Positions 49,907-59,564 of a stretch of DNA of 64,000 nt are shown piece after piece. The stretch comes from Chitinophaga varians (GTDB lineage Bacteria > Bacteroidota > Bacteroidia > Chitinophagales > Chitinophagaceae), in the NCBI RefSeq assembly GCF_014529945.1, contig NZ_JACVFB010000008.1:372001-436000 (forward strand). Direction: 5' to 3'. The translations under genes were made by a program, and so were the position numbers. The notes beneath the pieces were generated by a model. It worked only from the letters and a program-made list of their open reading frames with translations. It searched no databases and was not told the DNA's origin. Each line of letters opens with the position of its first letter. Within the stretch, counting starts at the first letter, position 1.

Positions 49907-52075
49907 TTATTTCACGAGTTTCATTTCATCCACCAGTCGGGTACAACCGGCAAACTTATCGACGATAAACAACACGTAGCGGATATCCACCATGATATTG
50001 CGGCAGATGGACGGATCGTAATTGATATCGCTCATGGTGCCTTCCCAGGTACGGTCGAAGTTGAGCCCAATCAGGTGACCGTTGGCATCCAGTGCAGGGC
50101 TTCCGGAGTTGCCACCGGTAGTATGGTTGCTGGCGATAAAACATACCGGCATTTTACCATTGACACCGTAGCGACCGTAGTCCTTGTTTTTATACAGTTC
50201 AATCAGTTTAGCCGGCACATCAAACTCATAATCGCCGGGCACATATTTCTCCATGACCCCATCGAGGTAGGTATAGAAGTCGTAATGTATGGCATCGCGG
50301 GGACTGTAGCCGTCTACTTTCCCGTACGTAACACGCAGCGTGCTGTTGGCATCAGGATAAAAACGTTTTTTACCTGCCATTACATCCATCTGTGCCTGCA
50401 TATAGGTACGCTGGAGGTTATTGATATTGTTTTGCAGATCGTTGACCGGTTTGCTGACGTTGTCCACAAAACCTTTGCGCATAGCCATGATAAGGCGGGT
50501 GCCCGGGTCTTTCCACATCTGGGCCACTACTGCATTATACGGTTGTTGTACAAATGCTTTGAGTTTCTCCGGAGAAGTAAGCGCGGATGTCGCATAGATT
50601 TTATCAGCCAGTGCACGGCTGTCATTATTGTTCTCTGCGCAGATCTGTGCATATTCTGTTCCGGCGTATTGTTTCGGTACTCCTTTCGCATAGATCTCCA
50701 GCAGCTTCACGCTTACGTCGTGGTCTACCTGTGCATTATAGTTTTTATAAAACGGCTGCATAGACTCCAGGAATTGCTGGCGCAGCGTTTCATACTGTCC
50801 CTCCCCTTTGTCGCGCACTTCACCGAGGAAGCTGATCAGGCGATCGCCGGCGGTGAACAGCTCTACGTTTCTCACCAGTTCGCTGTAATAGTCGCGGGTT
50901 TGGGCATAAGGACGTATGCGGCGGTACATTTCATTCAGCGAGTCTAATACGCCGCTATACTGTACTTTCAGTTCCGGGTTGGCTGCGTCCAGCGTTTCGC
51001 GGTAGAGCGCCTCATATTGTTCTTTTTTATCGATGCCATGTGTTTGTTTAACACCTAACATCTCGCCTTTCCATTTTTTCCAGGCATTGGCGGTGTTAGC
51101 ATATTTCGCTGCGTACTGGATTTTGATCTGTTCGTCTTTGCGCATGTAGCCGTCGATCACTTCGAGAGCCGCGTCGCGCATGCCTACTTTAGCAGGGTCC
51201 AGCGCTTCCACTGTCAGTTTCACCGCTTCAGAAGGCAGGTATTCGTTGGTACGGCCGGGGAAACCGAGTACCATGGTAAAGTCGTTTTGTTTCACGCCTT
51301 TCAGGGATACCGGCAGGAAATACTTGGGAGACAGCGGTACGTTATCCTGCGAATAAGGCGCAGGGCGACCGTCTTTGCCGGCATAAATGCGGAACATGGA
51401 GAAGTCGCCGGTATGGCGGGGCCATACCCAGTTATCGGTGTCAGAGCCAAATTTGCCGATGGCAGAAGGCGGTGTACCTACGAGGCGTACGTCGTTGAAA
51501 GTTTCGGTAACGAACAGGAAGTACTGGTTGCCCTCATAAAAAGGTTTGATCATGGTTTCCTGCCAGGACTCCTTACGGGCATTCTGGCGGATTTCGTGCA
51601 GGCGTTTATCGATGGCCGATTGACGCTCACGTTCGCTCATACCAGGTTTAACGTCCTGCAGCGCGGCTTTGGTCACATCGTCGATCCGGACGATGAACGT
51701 CACGAAGAGGCCTGGGTTAGGCAGTTCTTCGGTGGCTGTTTTAGCCCAGAAGCCTTTTTCCAGAAAGTTGTTTTGCAGGGAAGAGTGTTTCTGGATGGAT
51801 TCATAACCGCAGTGGTGGTTGGTAAGGATCAGTCCCTGCGAAGAGATGACCTCTGCCGTGCAGAAGCCACCGAAGCTGACGATAGCATCTTTCAGGCTTC
51901 CCTTATTGATATTGTAAATATCTGACGCACTGATTTTCATCCCCATCCCTTTCATCTCTTTCTCATTGAGGCCGGACAGCAGTTGAGGTAACCACATCCC
52001 CTCCGTGGCATAAGTCAGCTGGGAGAGCAGCAGGAGTGCTGCCATCAACAGCGGCTTCACGATTCGTTGCAACAT
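49907..52075 (-). CDS. S46 family dipeptidyl-peptidase, DPP11-like
   Basis: 722 residues, full length. Signal peptide 1-23. Chymotrypsin-like double barrel with an inserted helical domain. His pair 87-88 in LILTNHHCGYESIQ, nucleophile S657 in TGGNSGSPALD. The specificity position is R675 in LNFDRTWEG: an arginine here marks Asp/Glu-specific DPP11, while DPP7 has glycine. It removes dipeptides from peptide N-termini in the periplasm for amino-acid catabolism. Specificity is inferred from that residue. Next to a cluster of other peptidases. Confidence 0.93.
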   Translation of the reverse strand: MLQRIVKPLLMAALLLLSQLTYATEGMWLPQLLSGLNEKEMKGMGMKISASDIYNINKGSLKDAIVSFGGFCTAEVISSQGLILTNHHCGYESIQKHSSLQNNFLEKGFWAKTATEELPNPGLFVTFIVRIDDVTKAALQDVKPGMSERERQSAIDKRLHEIRQNARKESWQETMIKPFYEGNQYFLFVTETFNDVRLVGTPPSAIGKFGSDTDNWVWPRHTGDFSMFRIYAGKDGRPAPYSQDNVPLSPKYFLPVSLKGVKQNDFTMVLGFPGRTNEYLPSEAVKLTVEALDPAKVGMRDAALEVIDGYMRKDEQIKIQYAAKYANTANAWKKWKGEMLGVKQTHGIDKKEQYEALYRETLDAANPELKVQYSGVLDSLNEMYRRIRPYAQTRDYYSELVRNVELFTAGDRLISFLGEVRDKGEGQYETLRQQFLESMQPFYKNYNAQVDHDVSVKLLEIYAKGVPKQYAGTEYAQICAENNNDSRALADKIYATSALTSPEKLKAFVQQPYNAVVAQMWKDPGTRLIMAMRKGFVDNVSKPVNDLQNNINNLQRTYMQAQMDVMAGKKRFYPDANSTLRVTYGKVDGYSPRDAIHYDFYTYLDGVMEKYVPGDYEFDVPAKLIELYKNKDYGRYGVNGKMPVCFIASNHTTGGNSGSPALDANGHLIGLNFDRTWEGTMSDINYDPSICRNIMVDIRYVLFIVDKFAGCTRLVDEMKLVK

Positions 52076-52207
52076 ATCTGATATTCTTTTTATAGAACCG
52101 GCAATTTACTACAATTCGGGGAGGCGAGGAAGGATAAACCTGTGTTTCTGCGGATTCATCGACATAAAGACCGTATTGACAGAGATGTAGTGCGCTAAAC
52201 AGGGGAA

Positions 52208-53023
52208 TTGGCGCATATTGGAGCTAATTCCGAATATCTGTTGAGCATGTTCCGGTCAAAACTGATGGTCATAATGCTGCATATCACCGGCTGGGTGATA
52301 TGTTTAAGCCTTCCGTTGCTTTTTGTTCGGGGGCAATACTGGTACAATCATGTGCTGGCCGTGGTCTTGTCGGTAGTACTAAGTGTGGCCATTGAGGTCA
52401 CCTGTCACCGCTGGAGATTATCCGAGCAGGCGCTGCATACCAAAGCCCTCAAAGCAGCGGCAGAATTGTCTTTCCTGAAATCGCAGTTACAGCCGCACTT
52501 TCTTTTTAATACACTCAACAACATCTATTCGCTGGCGATGTCACAACATGAGTATACGGCTGCCAGTATCCTCAAATTATCCAACATGATGCGGTATGCC
52601 ACCACTGATACCGGTCATGATTATGTTTTATTGCAACGGGAAATAGAATGTTTACACGATTATATTGACCTGCAACAGCTGAGACTTACACCGAGAACGA
52701 AGGTGAAATTTTCCGTTTCCGGCAATCCTGGTATTAAATGTATTGCGCCTATGCTGTTGTTGCCATTCCTGGAAAATGCCTTCCAGCGTGGCGTCAGCAA
52801 CCAGGAAGCTTCTGATATCGTCGTCCACCTGCAGGCTACCGATAAATGTATCCGCTTTTATTGCAGCAACAGGCATTTTCCGGTGACAATGGATGAAGGC
52901 GCGGCTGCCGAGGATATACGCCATGCGCGCCAGCGGCTGCAACAGCTGTATCCGCACCGGCATCAGTTGCAGATACGGGAAGACAACGGCGTGCATGTGG
53001 TGAAGTTGTCGCTGGACATCTGA
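52208..53023 (+). CDS. LytS/YehU-type sensor histidine kinase, degenerate ATP lid
   Basis: 271 residues; the start could also be M14 (52247). Two short transmembrane helices (about 21-40 and 48-65), no large sensory domain. The H-box is intact: LSFLKSQLQPHFLFNTLNNI with H97. The N-box is partly kept (LLLPFLENAFQRGV). The G-box normally reading GxGL before KxxxRLxxLYP is replaced by EGAAAEDIRHARQRLQQLYP, lacking glycines. It may be a weak kinase or a pseudokinase. No LytTR response regulator is adjacent, though one usually accompanies this type. Confidence 0.85.
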   Translation: MAHIGANSEYLLSMFRSKLMVIMLHITGWVICLSLPLLFVRGQYWYNHVLAVVLSVVLSVAIEVTCHRWRLSEQALHTKALKAAAELSFLKSQLQPHFLFNTLNNIYSLAMSQHEYTAASILKLSNMMRYATTDTGHDYVLLQREIECLHDYIDLQQLRLTPRTKVKFSVSGNPGIKCIAPMLLLPFLENAFQRGVSNQEASDIVVHLQATDKCIRFYCSNRHFPVTMDEGAAAEDIRHARQRLQQLYPHRHQLQIREDNGVHVVKLSLDI

Positions 53024-53186
53024 TTATTTAGTCATTTTAGTATTTAATTATTTAATTATTGGAGTATAAAAGCATCTATTTATCATATACCAATCAATTT
53101 TGCGGTGCTTCAATTACGCAATACATAAATGCCTAAATGATTAAATGTCTAAATGTCTAAATGATTAAATGCCTAAATGATTAAAT
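53024..53186. repeat. intergenic word-repeat element, GATTAAATGCCTAAAT type (convergent gap)
   Basis: The right side carries several head-to-tail words of the form AAATG(C/T)CTAAATGATTA (53124-53186). The left side has the inverse TATTTAATTATTTAATTATT. It lies between convergent genes; the words match the 13861 and 35524 elements. Confidence 0.7.
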
Positions 53187-53188
53187 AA

Positions 53189-54007
53189 TTAGCGGTAGAG
53201 ATATCTTAATGCAATGATATCGTTGGCATTAAATGGACGGTTACCGCCATTGGAACAGGCCAGCATCCACGAATCCGGGTCGGGCCCCATAGGAGTGCCG
53301 GGGATCCACTGCGGCGTGATATCTTCACGAACCCGCGCGCCGCCGCAGCTAAAAGAACGGTCCATATAATCCGTATGATGCATTCCCAGACAGTGGCCCA
53401 TTTCATGTTGAATCATAGATCCTGCAAACAGTACATTGGGATTAATACCAAAAGCAGCTGCGTTGTAGTTCAGCCTGATGGTCGGACAAGGATCGCCGGC
53501 GCTGGTGGGGAAACCAGAGCTAGCAAAGGAAACGTAACCATTGACAGGGGCCTGGTTAAAGCCTTCAATGGTAATACCCGCATTGCCACTTGTTATGCGC
53601 TGAAAGGTAATACGCAAACCCAGACTGTTATAACGCCTGATCGCCGTGTCAACTCCCGCCACAAATGCGGCGCTGAGGCCAACTATTTTTACCGTAATGG
53701 TACGGGGTAATCCCGTTACAAGCCTGGAGGAACGATATTGCTCCACTTGCCCTACCCGTAAGGCGGTGCTGTTGACTCCTTCTTTCAGTTGATCAGCAGT
53801 GAGCAGGATATCGCCTTCCACCAGATATCCGTCCGGTGTTTTCCGGACATTGTCGGTACTCAGGCCATAGGCATTTATCTGCGCCAATATTTCATCAGAA
53901 ACAGGATCGGGTTGCACTTGCTGTTGTTTGTCGTTTTTGCTACAGGAAGCAATCATGATACCTGCGGCCAGACAGGCTATTACGGCGAGCATTTGTTTTT
54001 TCATCAC
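53189..54007 (-). CDS. HEIGH-type metallopeptidase lipoprotein (M57-like), copy 1
   Basis: 272 residues. Lipoprotein signal ending MIASC, C22. After a ~60-residue region with GYLVEGDILLTADQLKEG, the zinc domain carries MIQHEMGHCLGMHHTDYMD: an HExxHxxGxxH metzincin signature with all three histidines. It ends CSNGGNRPFNANDIIALRYL. It is probably anchored to the outer membrane and secreted to the surface; substrate unknown. It is the most diverged of three tandem paralogs, so copies 2 and 3 arose later. Confidence 0.9.
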   Translation of the reverse strand: MMKKQMLAVIACLAAGIMIASCSKNDKQQQVQPDPVSDEILAQINAYGLSTDNVRKTPDGYLVEGDILLTADQLKEGVNSTALRVGQVEQYRSSRLVTGLPRTITVKIVGLSAAFVAGVDTAIRRYNSLGLRITFQRITSGNAGITIEGFNQAPVNGYVSFASSGFPTSAGDPCPTIRLNYNAAAFGINPNVLFAGSMIQHEMGHCLGMHHTDYMDRSFSCGGARVREDITPQWIPGTPMGPDPDSWMLACSNGGNRPFNANDIIALRYLYR

Positions 54008-54058
54008 TTCAGATTTTGGTTTAAAGAAAATATTTTCTTCCCGGCAGTATAGCTACCA

Positions 54059-54071
54059 CCGGCATACAAAT
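54059..54071 (-). promoter_or_regulatory. conserved block upstream of metallopeptidase copy 1
   Basis: CCGGCATACAAAT (plus strand) recurs as CCGGTATACAAAT at 55169-55181 and CCGGTGTACAAAT at 56270-56282. The blocks lie 52, 61 and 61 bases ahead of the three starts. On the coding strand it reads ATTTGTAYRCCGG, near a loose TAnnTTTG-like -7. It is the best candidate for the shared promoter/operator. Confidence 0.5.
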
Positions 54072-54283
54072 GACTGATTATAAAAACAACAATGCTTATC
54101 TGTGAGGCAACGTTACGGAGGGCGTGGGCAATGCTACCAACAAACAACAGATGGCACGGTGTTATGTGCAAAAATAAGGGGTTTCAGTGCTCTTCATTAG
54201 CAGACATGTGAGAGCGCAGATGCCTTATTCAGACATCTACGCTGTGTTCTCAACAATTTGGCTCACGCCAAATCTCTGCCAGA

Positions 54284-55108
54284 CTAGTGGTAGAGATAAT
54301 TTAATGCGATGATATCATTGGCATTAAAGGTGCGGTTGCCGCCATTAGAGCAGGCCAGCATCCAGGAGTTGGCATCCGGACCGGTAGGAGTACCCGGAAT
54401 ATATACAGCGCCAACGCCGCCATCACCTTCATTTACAGCAGTGCCACCGCAGCTGTATGCACGGTTCATGTAATCAGTATGACGCATACCGATACAGTGA
54501 CCAATTTCATGTTGGATCACAGATCCTACATAAAGCACGTTGGGGTTAGAACCATAGGCATACTGGTTGGTGTTCATCTTAATAGTGCCATAAGGGTTAC
54601 CGGTGCTGGTAGGGAAACCGGAAGATCCGAGCGTAATATAACCGCCGCTGGGGCCCTGATTGAAGCCTTGTATCGTAATATTAGGCGTACCCGTGGTAAT
54701 GCGCTGGAAGGTAATGCGCAGGCCCAGTCTGTTATAGCGGGCAATAGCCGTATCGGTACCGGCAATAAAAGCGGTGCCCAGATTGGTGACTTTAATGGTA
54801 ATAACGCGGGGCAGCGCGGAGACGAGGTTATTGGTGCGATATTGTTCATCATTGGCAACGCGCAAAGTAGGAGTACCGACTTTCTCCCGCAGTTGTTGTT
54901 CTGTCAACAGGATATCTCCTTCCACGAGATAACCGTCTTCTGTTTTTTGCACATTGTCAGTGCTGAAGCCATTGGCTTTTATTTGCGCCAGTACGTCACT
55001 GGAAACAGGGTTGGGTTGTGACTCCTGTTGTTTGTCATTTTTGTTACAGGAAGAAATCATTACACCTGCAGCCAGACAGGCAATTACGGCAAACAATTGT
55101 TTTTTCAT
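54284..55108 (-). CDS. HEIGH-type metallopeptidase lipoprotein (M57-like), copy 2
   Basis: 274 residues. Lipoprotein signal MISSC, C21. Zinc signature VIQHEIGHCIGMRHTDYMN, all ligands kept. An inserted Gly/Val stretch (NEGDGGVGAVYIPGTP) near the end distinguishes copies 2 and 3 from copy 1. The pre-domain keeps GYLVEGDILLTEQQLREK. Expected zinc endopeptidase at the cell surface or periplasm. The upstream region is the same as that of the other copies, so regulation is probably shared. Confidence 0.9.
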   Translation of the reverse strand: MKKQLFAVIACLAAGVMISSCNKNDKQQESQPNPVSSDVLAQIKANGFSTDNVQKTEDGYLVEGDILLTEQQLREKVGTPTLRVANDEQYRTNNLVSALPRVITIKVTNLGTAFIAGTDTAIARYNRLGLRITFQRITTGTPNITIQGFNQGPSGGYITLGSSGFPTSTGNPYGTIKMNTNQYAYGSNPNVLYVGSVIQHEIGHCIGMRHTDYMNRAYSCGGTAVNEGDGGVGAVYIPGTPTGPDANSWMLACSNGGNRTFNANDIIALNYLYH

Positions 55109-55384
55109 TACTTCGGGTTTTGGTTTAAAAAGGAAAAAAGTGATTCCCTCCGGCTAATTGGGATACAGCCGGTATACAAATGGTTTCACCACAAAAAACA
55201 GCCGTCCTTATCTGCCGGCACCATGCCACCGTCGGAAGCGGGCAATGTTGCTGGCAAACAACCAATTTATGGTGTTACACATCCGGAAAATGCGGGTTTT
55301 TCAGTGCTCTTCTTTAACAGACATATTACAGCTTAGCCATGGCTATTTCAGACATCGGCAGGCAGTCTCCATGTCTGGCAATCA

Positions 55385-56209
55385 TTAGTGATAGAGGTAA
55401 TTTAAAGCGATGATATCATTCGCATTGAAGGTACGGTTGCCACCATTGGAGCAAGCCAGCATCCAGGAGTTAGCATCCGGACCAGAAGGAGTACCAGGGA
55501 TCTGAACGGCGCCAACGCCGCCATCACCTTCATTTACAGCAGAGCCACCACAGCTGTATGCACGGTTCATATAGTCTGTATGACGCATACCGATACAGTG
55601 ACCAATTTCATGCTGGATCACAGATCCTACATAAAGCACATTGGGGTTAGAACCATACGCATACTGATTGGTATTCATCTTAATGGTGCCATAAGGGTTA
55701 CCGGTGCTGGTAGGGAAACCGGAAGAACCGAGGGTGATGTAACCGCCGCTGGGGCCCTGATTAAAACCTTTAATAGTAATGGTAGCCGTTCCGCTGGTAA
55801 TGCGCTGGAAGGTAATACGCAGTCCCAGTCTGTTATAACGGGCAATAGCCGTGTCAGTGCCGGCGATAAAAGCGGTGCCCAGATTACTTACTTTCACCGT
55901 AATAACGCGGGGCAGCGCGGAGACGAGGTTATTGGTACGATACTGTTCATCGTTGGCAATGCGCAAAGTAGGAGTGCCAACTTTTTCTTTCAATTGATCG
56001 GCAGTCAACAGGATATCCCCTTCCACGAGATAACCGTCTTCTGTTTTCTGCACATTATCGGTGCTGAAGCCATTGGCTTTGATTTGCGCCAGTACTTCAT
56101 CGGAAACAGGATTGGGTTGAGCGTCCGGTTGTTTGTCGTTTTTGTTACACGAGGAAATTAATACACCTGCGGCCAGACAGGCAATTACGGCGAGCATTTG
56201 TTTTTTCAT
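55385..56209 (-). CDS. HEIGH-type metallopeptidase lipoprotein (M57-like), copy 3
   Basis: 274 residues from the ATG at 56209. An upstream in-frame ATG at 56302 is ignored because it would put 31 polar residues ahead of the lipoprotein signal and break agreement with the other copies. Lipid-modified cysteine C21 in LISSC, zinc signature identical to copy 2. Differences from copy 2 are scattered substitutions, for example TADQLKEK against TEQQLREK. No inactivating change, so all three copies look functional. Confidence 0.9.
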   Translation of the reverse strand: MKKQMLAVIACLAAGVLISSCNKNDKQPDAQPNPVSDEVLAQIKANGFSTDNVQKTEDGYLVEGDILLTADQLKEKVGTPTLRIANDEQYRTNNLVSALPRVITVKVSNLGTAFIAGTDTAIARYNRLGLRITFQRITSGTATITIKGFNQGPSGGYITLGSSGFPTSTGNPYGTIKMNTNQYAYGSNPNVLYVGSVIQHEIGHCIGMRHTDYMNRAYSCGGSAVNEGDGGVGAVQIPGTPSGPDANSWMLACSNGGNRTFNANDIIALNYLYH

Positions 56210-56485
56210 CAGTTCGGATTTTGGTTTAGAAAAGAAAAAATATTTCTCTTCCGGCTGATTTGCATACAGCCGGTGTACAAATAATTTTACGACAAGAAAC
56301 AACAGTGCGTATCTGCAGGGGCAATGCTACTGGCGGAAGTGGGCAGTGCTACCGACAAACAACAAATTGCATGGTGTTACACATCCGAAAAAAGCGGGCT
56401 TTCAGTGCTCTTCTTTAGCAGACATATTACATCGTTGACGTCACTGTTCAGACATCGGCATGCATTTTCAATGATTGGCTATGAC

Positions 56486-56731
56486 TTAGTAGACCGGTGT
56501 TTCCGGGATTCAGACTTGCTCTTCAGTTAACCTTTGGTTATCGGTTCTCTCGTATGGTTTAATTAGATTTCGTTGCTCGTTTTCAATACAAATTATCGTG
56601 TTACCAATATTACAACTTTCGTTCAACTTAAAAAAAATATTTTGCGTGTATGCATAAAAAATTGCGTTGAACGATTTATTGCAGTAGTTTTAAGTAACAT
56701 CGTCCAACACCAGGATCTATCGCCCGTTAGC
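56486..56731. other. gap ahead of the subtilase gene (part of a 522-bp divergent gap)
   Basis: The gap 56210-56731 holds the upstream region of metallopeptidase copy 3 (to about 56485) and then 245 bases without a recognisable gene. No exact TAnnTTTG element was found for the subtilase. An in-frame start at 56573 exists but gives no signal peptide. Confidence 0.55.
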
Positions 56732-59551
56732 ATGAAAAAGAAAACCGTCAAAGCCTTATCAGCACTCATTTTGCTGTTATCCCTCCACCTTTCTGCCATG
56801 TCGCAGCAGCGTATGCGGGAAGTTGTGATGATCAAAAGATATGCGCTCGATACGTTGGCAGTATTCCCAACAAAAGCGCCTTTGTTTGTTAAATTCACTC
56901 ACATCCCGGATGATAAAACACTGGCCCGGTGCGGCGTCATCAAGGCTTTGACCAGCCGCCATTACATTTTACAACAACTACCGGCAGACAGTACACTGCG
57001 AAAAAAAGTACAGTACAGTTATACCGCCGGTCCTAATTACAAAGCCGCAGATGCCCTGCTGGCGCAGCTGGAGTCATTGCAACCGATTGATAGCGTCGAG
57101 GTGCAGGTATCTTACAGCGGCGAACATTTCAGCGCGGCACATACCAAAACGGTCTATACGGTTGACCGTTACCATGCAGCGGTGATAAAGTTGCAGCAGC
57201 GGGACTGGCCCTCCCTGATCGCTATGCCAAACGTGATGGCGGCCAGCCAGGTAAGGCATGCATCACCGGAGGTGATCGTCAACACCATCAATCCGTATGT
57301 AAACCGCATCAATGTGGCCCAGCAACAGTTTCCGACGATACGTGGAAAAAGTATAACCGTTTCCGTTAAAGAAGATTTATTTGACACCACCGATATTGAT
57401 CTGTTAGCGAGATACGTACGCTCTCCTCTTCAGTCGAACACCAACAGCGCACACGCCACTATTATGGCCACGCTGCTGGGTGGCGCCGGCAACAGTGGCG
57501 CTAACGGTCTGGGGGTAGCCCCCGAAGTGAGGCTGACGTCCAGCAGTTCCCGCGTGCTTTTCCCGGATGCCGATACTTACTACCGGGACTACAACGTCAC
57601 CGTTCAAAATCACTCCTACGGTATCCCCATTGAATACGAATATGGCGCTGAAGCCGTCGCCTACGATCAGCAGATACGGGCAGCAGACACGTTACTACAT
57701 GTTTTCTCTGCCGGTAATAGCGGTACTACGATCCCTTCCGGCGGCCGTTATCAGGGTGTTGGCGCCTTCTCCAACCTGACCGGCAATTTCAAACAAGCCA
57801 AAAACGTGATGGTAGTAGGTGGCACGGAAGCCAATTTTGATGTGGCCACGCTGGCATCGAGAGGGCCGGCGTATGACGGGCGCATTAAGCCCGAGATAGT
57901 GGCTTATGGGCAGGATGGCACTTCAGGCGCAGCAGCCCTTACCAGCGGCGTGGTAGCCCTGTTACAGGACGCCTACCGCCAGCTGCGCGGTGTGGCACCG
58001 TCTTCCGCGCTCGTTCGCGCATTGCTGATCAATAGTGCTGCGCTGCCAACCGGTGGCCGGCCAGCCTATACCTATGGTTTTGGCAGCCTGCATGCCGCAG
58101 GCGCGCTGACCACCCTCAGCGCCGGTCGCTACCGCCAGGGCACCATTCTCCCTAACAATACCGCCGCTTTTGATATTCCCGTACCGGCAGGCGTAAGGCA
58201 GGTGAAAGTGACTCTTTGCTGGAACGACCCCGCGGCAGCCCTCAACGCAGCTAAAGCGCTGGTCAACGATCTGGACATGCAGGCCGTTACCCCCGATGGG
58301 AAAACATGGCTCCCCTGGGTGCTCAACCCCTTTCCGGCAGCCGATTCGCTGCGACAGGCAGCCCATCGCGGCGTTGACAGTCTCAATAACACAGAACAGA
58401 TCAGCATAGACCAACCCGCAGCAGGTAACCTGCACATCACGGTAAAAAGCAAAAACCTCAGCACGGCAGATCAACCGTTTTATATGGTGTATGATTTTAT
58501 CCGGGAACCGTCCTTTGCCTGGCAGAACCCCGTGAACGGCGCCATCATACCGGCTTCGCAGCCCACTCCCCTGCAATGGGAAACTACGTATAGTGGTAAC
58601 GGTGATATCTCCTACAGCATCGACAGCGGCGCCACCTGGATACCTATCGCCAGCCAGGTGCCCCTGCAGCAGCAGATGGCCTACTGGAACGTTCCGGAGC
58701 TGTTCAACAAAGTATTTTTTAAACTAACGTTAACGGATACCTCTTTTATCAGCCCACCCTGCTATGTCACGCCTCTGATTACGTTGTTCACCGGTTTCAA
58801 CTGTTCAGATACCGCCATGATATACTGGAAGGGGCTGCCGGAAGCCCGCGGCTATCAGGCGTATATGCTGTCACAAGGCGGTGTCATGACGCCCTATAAA
58901 CAGTTGACCGACACATTTCTGTTTATTCCCAAACAGGGTAATACTTCGATGTATTATGCTATCAGCCCCATCGCTCCTGCTGGCTGGGAAGGTCTCCGCA
59001 GCTATGCCAATAACTACGCGTTGCAGGGCGTTGGTTGTTATATTAAAGCCCTGCTGGCCGACAGAACGACGGACAATCAGGTGTCGTTATCGCTCTCGCT
59101 CGGATCTACCTATCTGCTTAAAAATATATCCTGGGAAAGGCGTTCGGCGACAGGCTGGACGAAACTGAGTACCAGCGCCGTAAACAGCGACTTTAACTTC
59201 TACGGCTTCCTGGACAGCAATCCCTATGAAGGAGTGGTACAATACCGCGTAGCACTGGAAAGGCAGGACGGGCAAATCATCTATTCTGATATCGCCTCTG
59301 TGAGCATCCTGTTGCAACATGACGTATTGATCTTCCCCAATCCTGTATTGAGCCAGCTGATCATTCTTGATAAGAACTACCGGACGAGGCAGGTGGTATT
59401 GACAGATATGAGCGGCAGAATTGTTTTACAGCGTACAATTAATGACATACAGGAATACCTTCCCGTTGACCGGCTGGCGCCGGGCGTTTACAATTGCAGT
59501 ATTTTCCTGGGCAGCCAGCGTATCTACTCGAAGCAGATCGTGAAGCAGTAG
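56732..59551 (+). CDS. S8 family subtilisin-like protease with type IX secretion sorting tail
   Basis: 939 residues from the ATG at 56732, the first that yields a signal peptide (about 1-24, LLLLSLHLSAMSQ). After a propeptide-like region comes the S8 domain with D215 (SVKEDLFD), H241 (NSAHATIMATLL) and S398 (DGTSGAAALTSGVVALLQ). A beta-sandwich (P-domain-like) and Ig-like regions follow. The C-terminus FPNPVLSQLIILD ... VVLTDMSGRIVL ... LAPGVYNCSIF ... SKQIVKQ is a type A T9SS sorting domain. Secreted or surface-attached endoprotease. Stands alone with a strong terminator. Confidence 0.93.
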   Translation: MKKKTVKALSALILLLSLHLSAMSQQRMREVVMIKRYALDTLAVFPTKAPLFVKFTHIPDDKTLARCGVIKALTSRHYILQQLPADSTLRKKVQYSYTAGPNYKAADALLAQLESLQPIDSVEVQVSYSGEHFSAAHTKTVYTVDRYHAAVIKLQQRDWPSLIAMPNVMAASQVRHASPEVIVNTINPYVNRINVAQQQFPTIRGKSITVSVKEDLFDTTDIDLLARYVRSPLQSNTNSAHATIMATLLGGAGNSGANGLGVAPEVRLTSSSSRVLFPDADTYYRDYNVTVQNHSYGIPIEYEYGAEAVAYDQQIRAADTLLHVFSAGNSGTTIPSGGRYQGVGAFSNLTGNFKQAKNVMVVGGTEANFDVATLASRGPAYDGRIKPEIVAYGQDGTSGAAALTSGVVALLQDAYRQLRGVAPSSALVRALLINSAALPTGGRPAYTYGFGSLHAAGALTTLSAGRYRQGTILPNNTAAFDIPVPAGVRQVKVTLCWNDPAAALNAAKALVNDLDMQAVTPDGKTWLPWVLNPFPAADSLRQAAHRGVDSLNNTEQISIDQPAAGNLHITVKSKNLSTADQPFYMVYDFIREPSFAWQNPVNGAIIPASQPTPLQWETTYSGNGDISYSIDSGATWIPIASQVPLQQQMAYWNVPELFNKVFFKLTLTDTSFISPPCYVTPLITLFTGFNCSDTAMIYWKGLPEARGYQAYMLSQGGVMTPYKQLTDTFLFIPKQGNTSMYYAISPIAPAGWEGLRSYANNYALQGVGCYIKALLADRTTDNQVSLSLSLGSTYLLKNISWERRSATGWTKLSTSAVNSDFNFYGFLDSNPYEGVVQYRVALERQDGQIIYSDIASVSILLQHDVLIFPNPVLSQLIILDKNYRTRQVVLTDMSGRIVLQRTINDIQEYLPVDRLAPGVYNCSIFLGSQRIYSKQIVKQ

Positions 59552-59564
59552 GGAGAGAGAAAGG

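Larger units (their letters stand above)
53189..56485. repeat. tandem triplication, unit about 1.1 kb
   Basis: Three units, each made of one metallopeptidase gene plus its upstream region. Spacings between genes 1-2 and 2-3 are both exactly 276 bases. Shared upstream motifs include CAGTGCTCTTC(A/T)TTA near 54189, 55304 and 56404, and CCGG(C/T)(A/G)TACAAAT at 54059, 55169 and 56270. Units 2 and 3 are closest; unit 1 (53189) is more diverged. Confidence 0.85.

Noticed and set aside
53124..53186. CRISPR-like array of AAATGNCTAAATGATTA units
   Set aside because: Units are 14-17 bases, degenerate and contiguous, with no unique spacers and no cas genes; it is a word-repeat element.
56573..56731. 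53-residue N-terminal extension of the subtilase
   Set aside because: It would hide the signal peptide that a T9SS substrate must have; the ATG at 56732 gives a proper signal.
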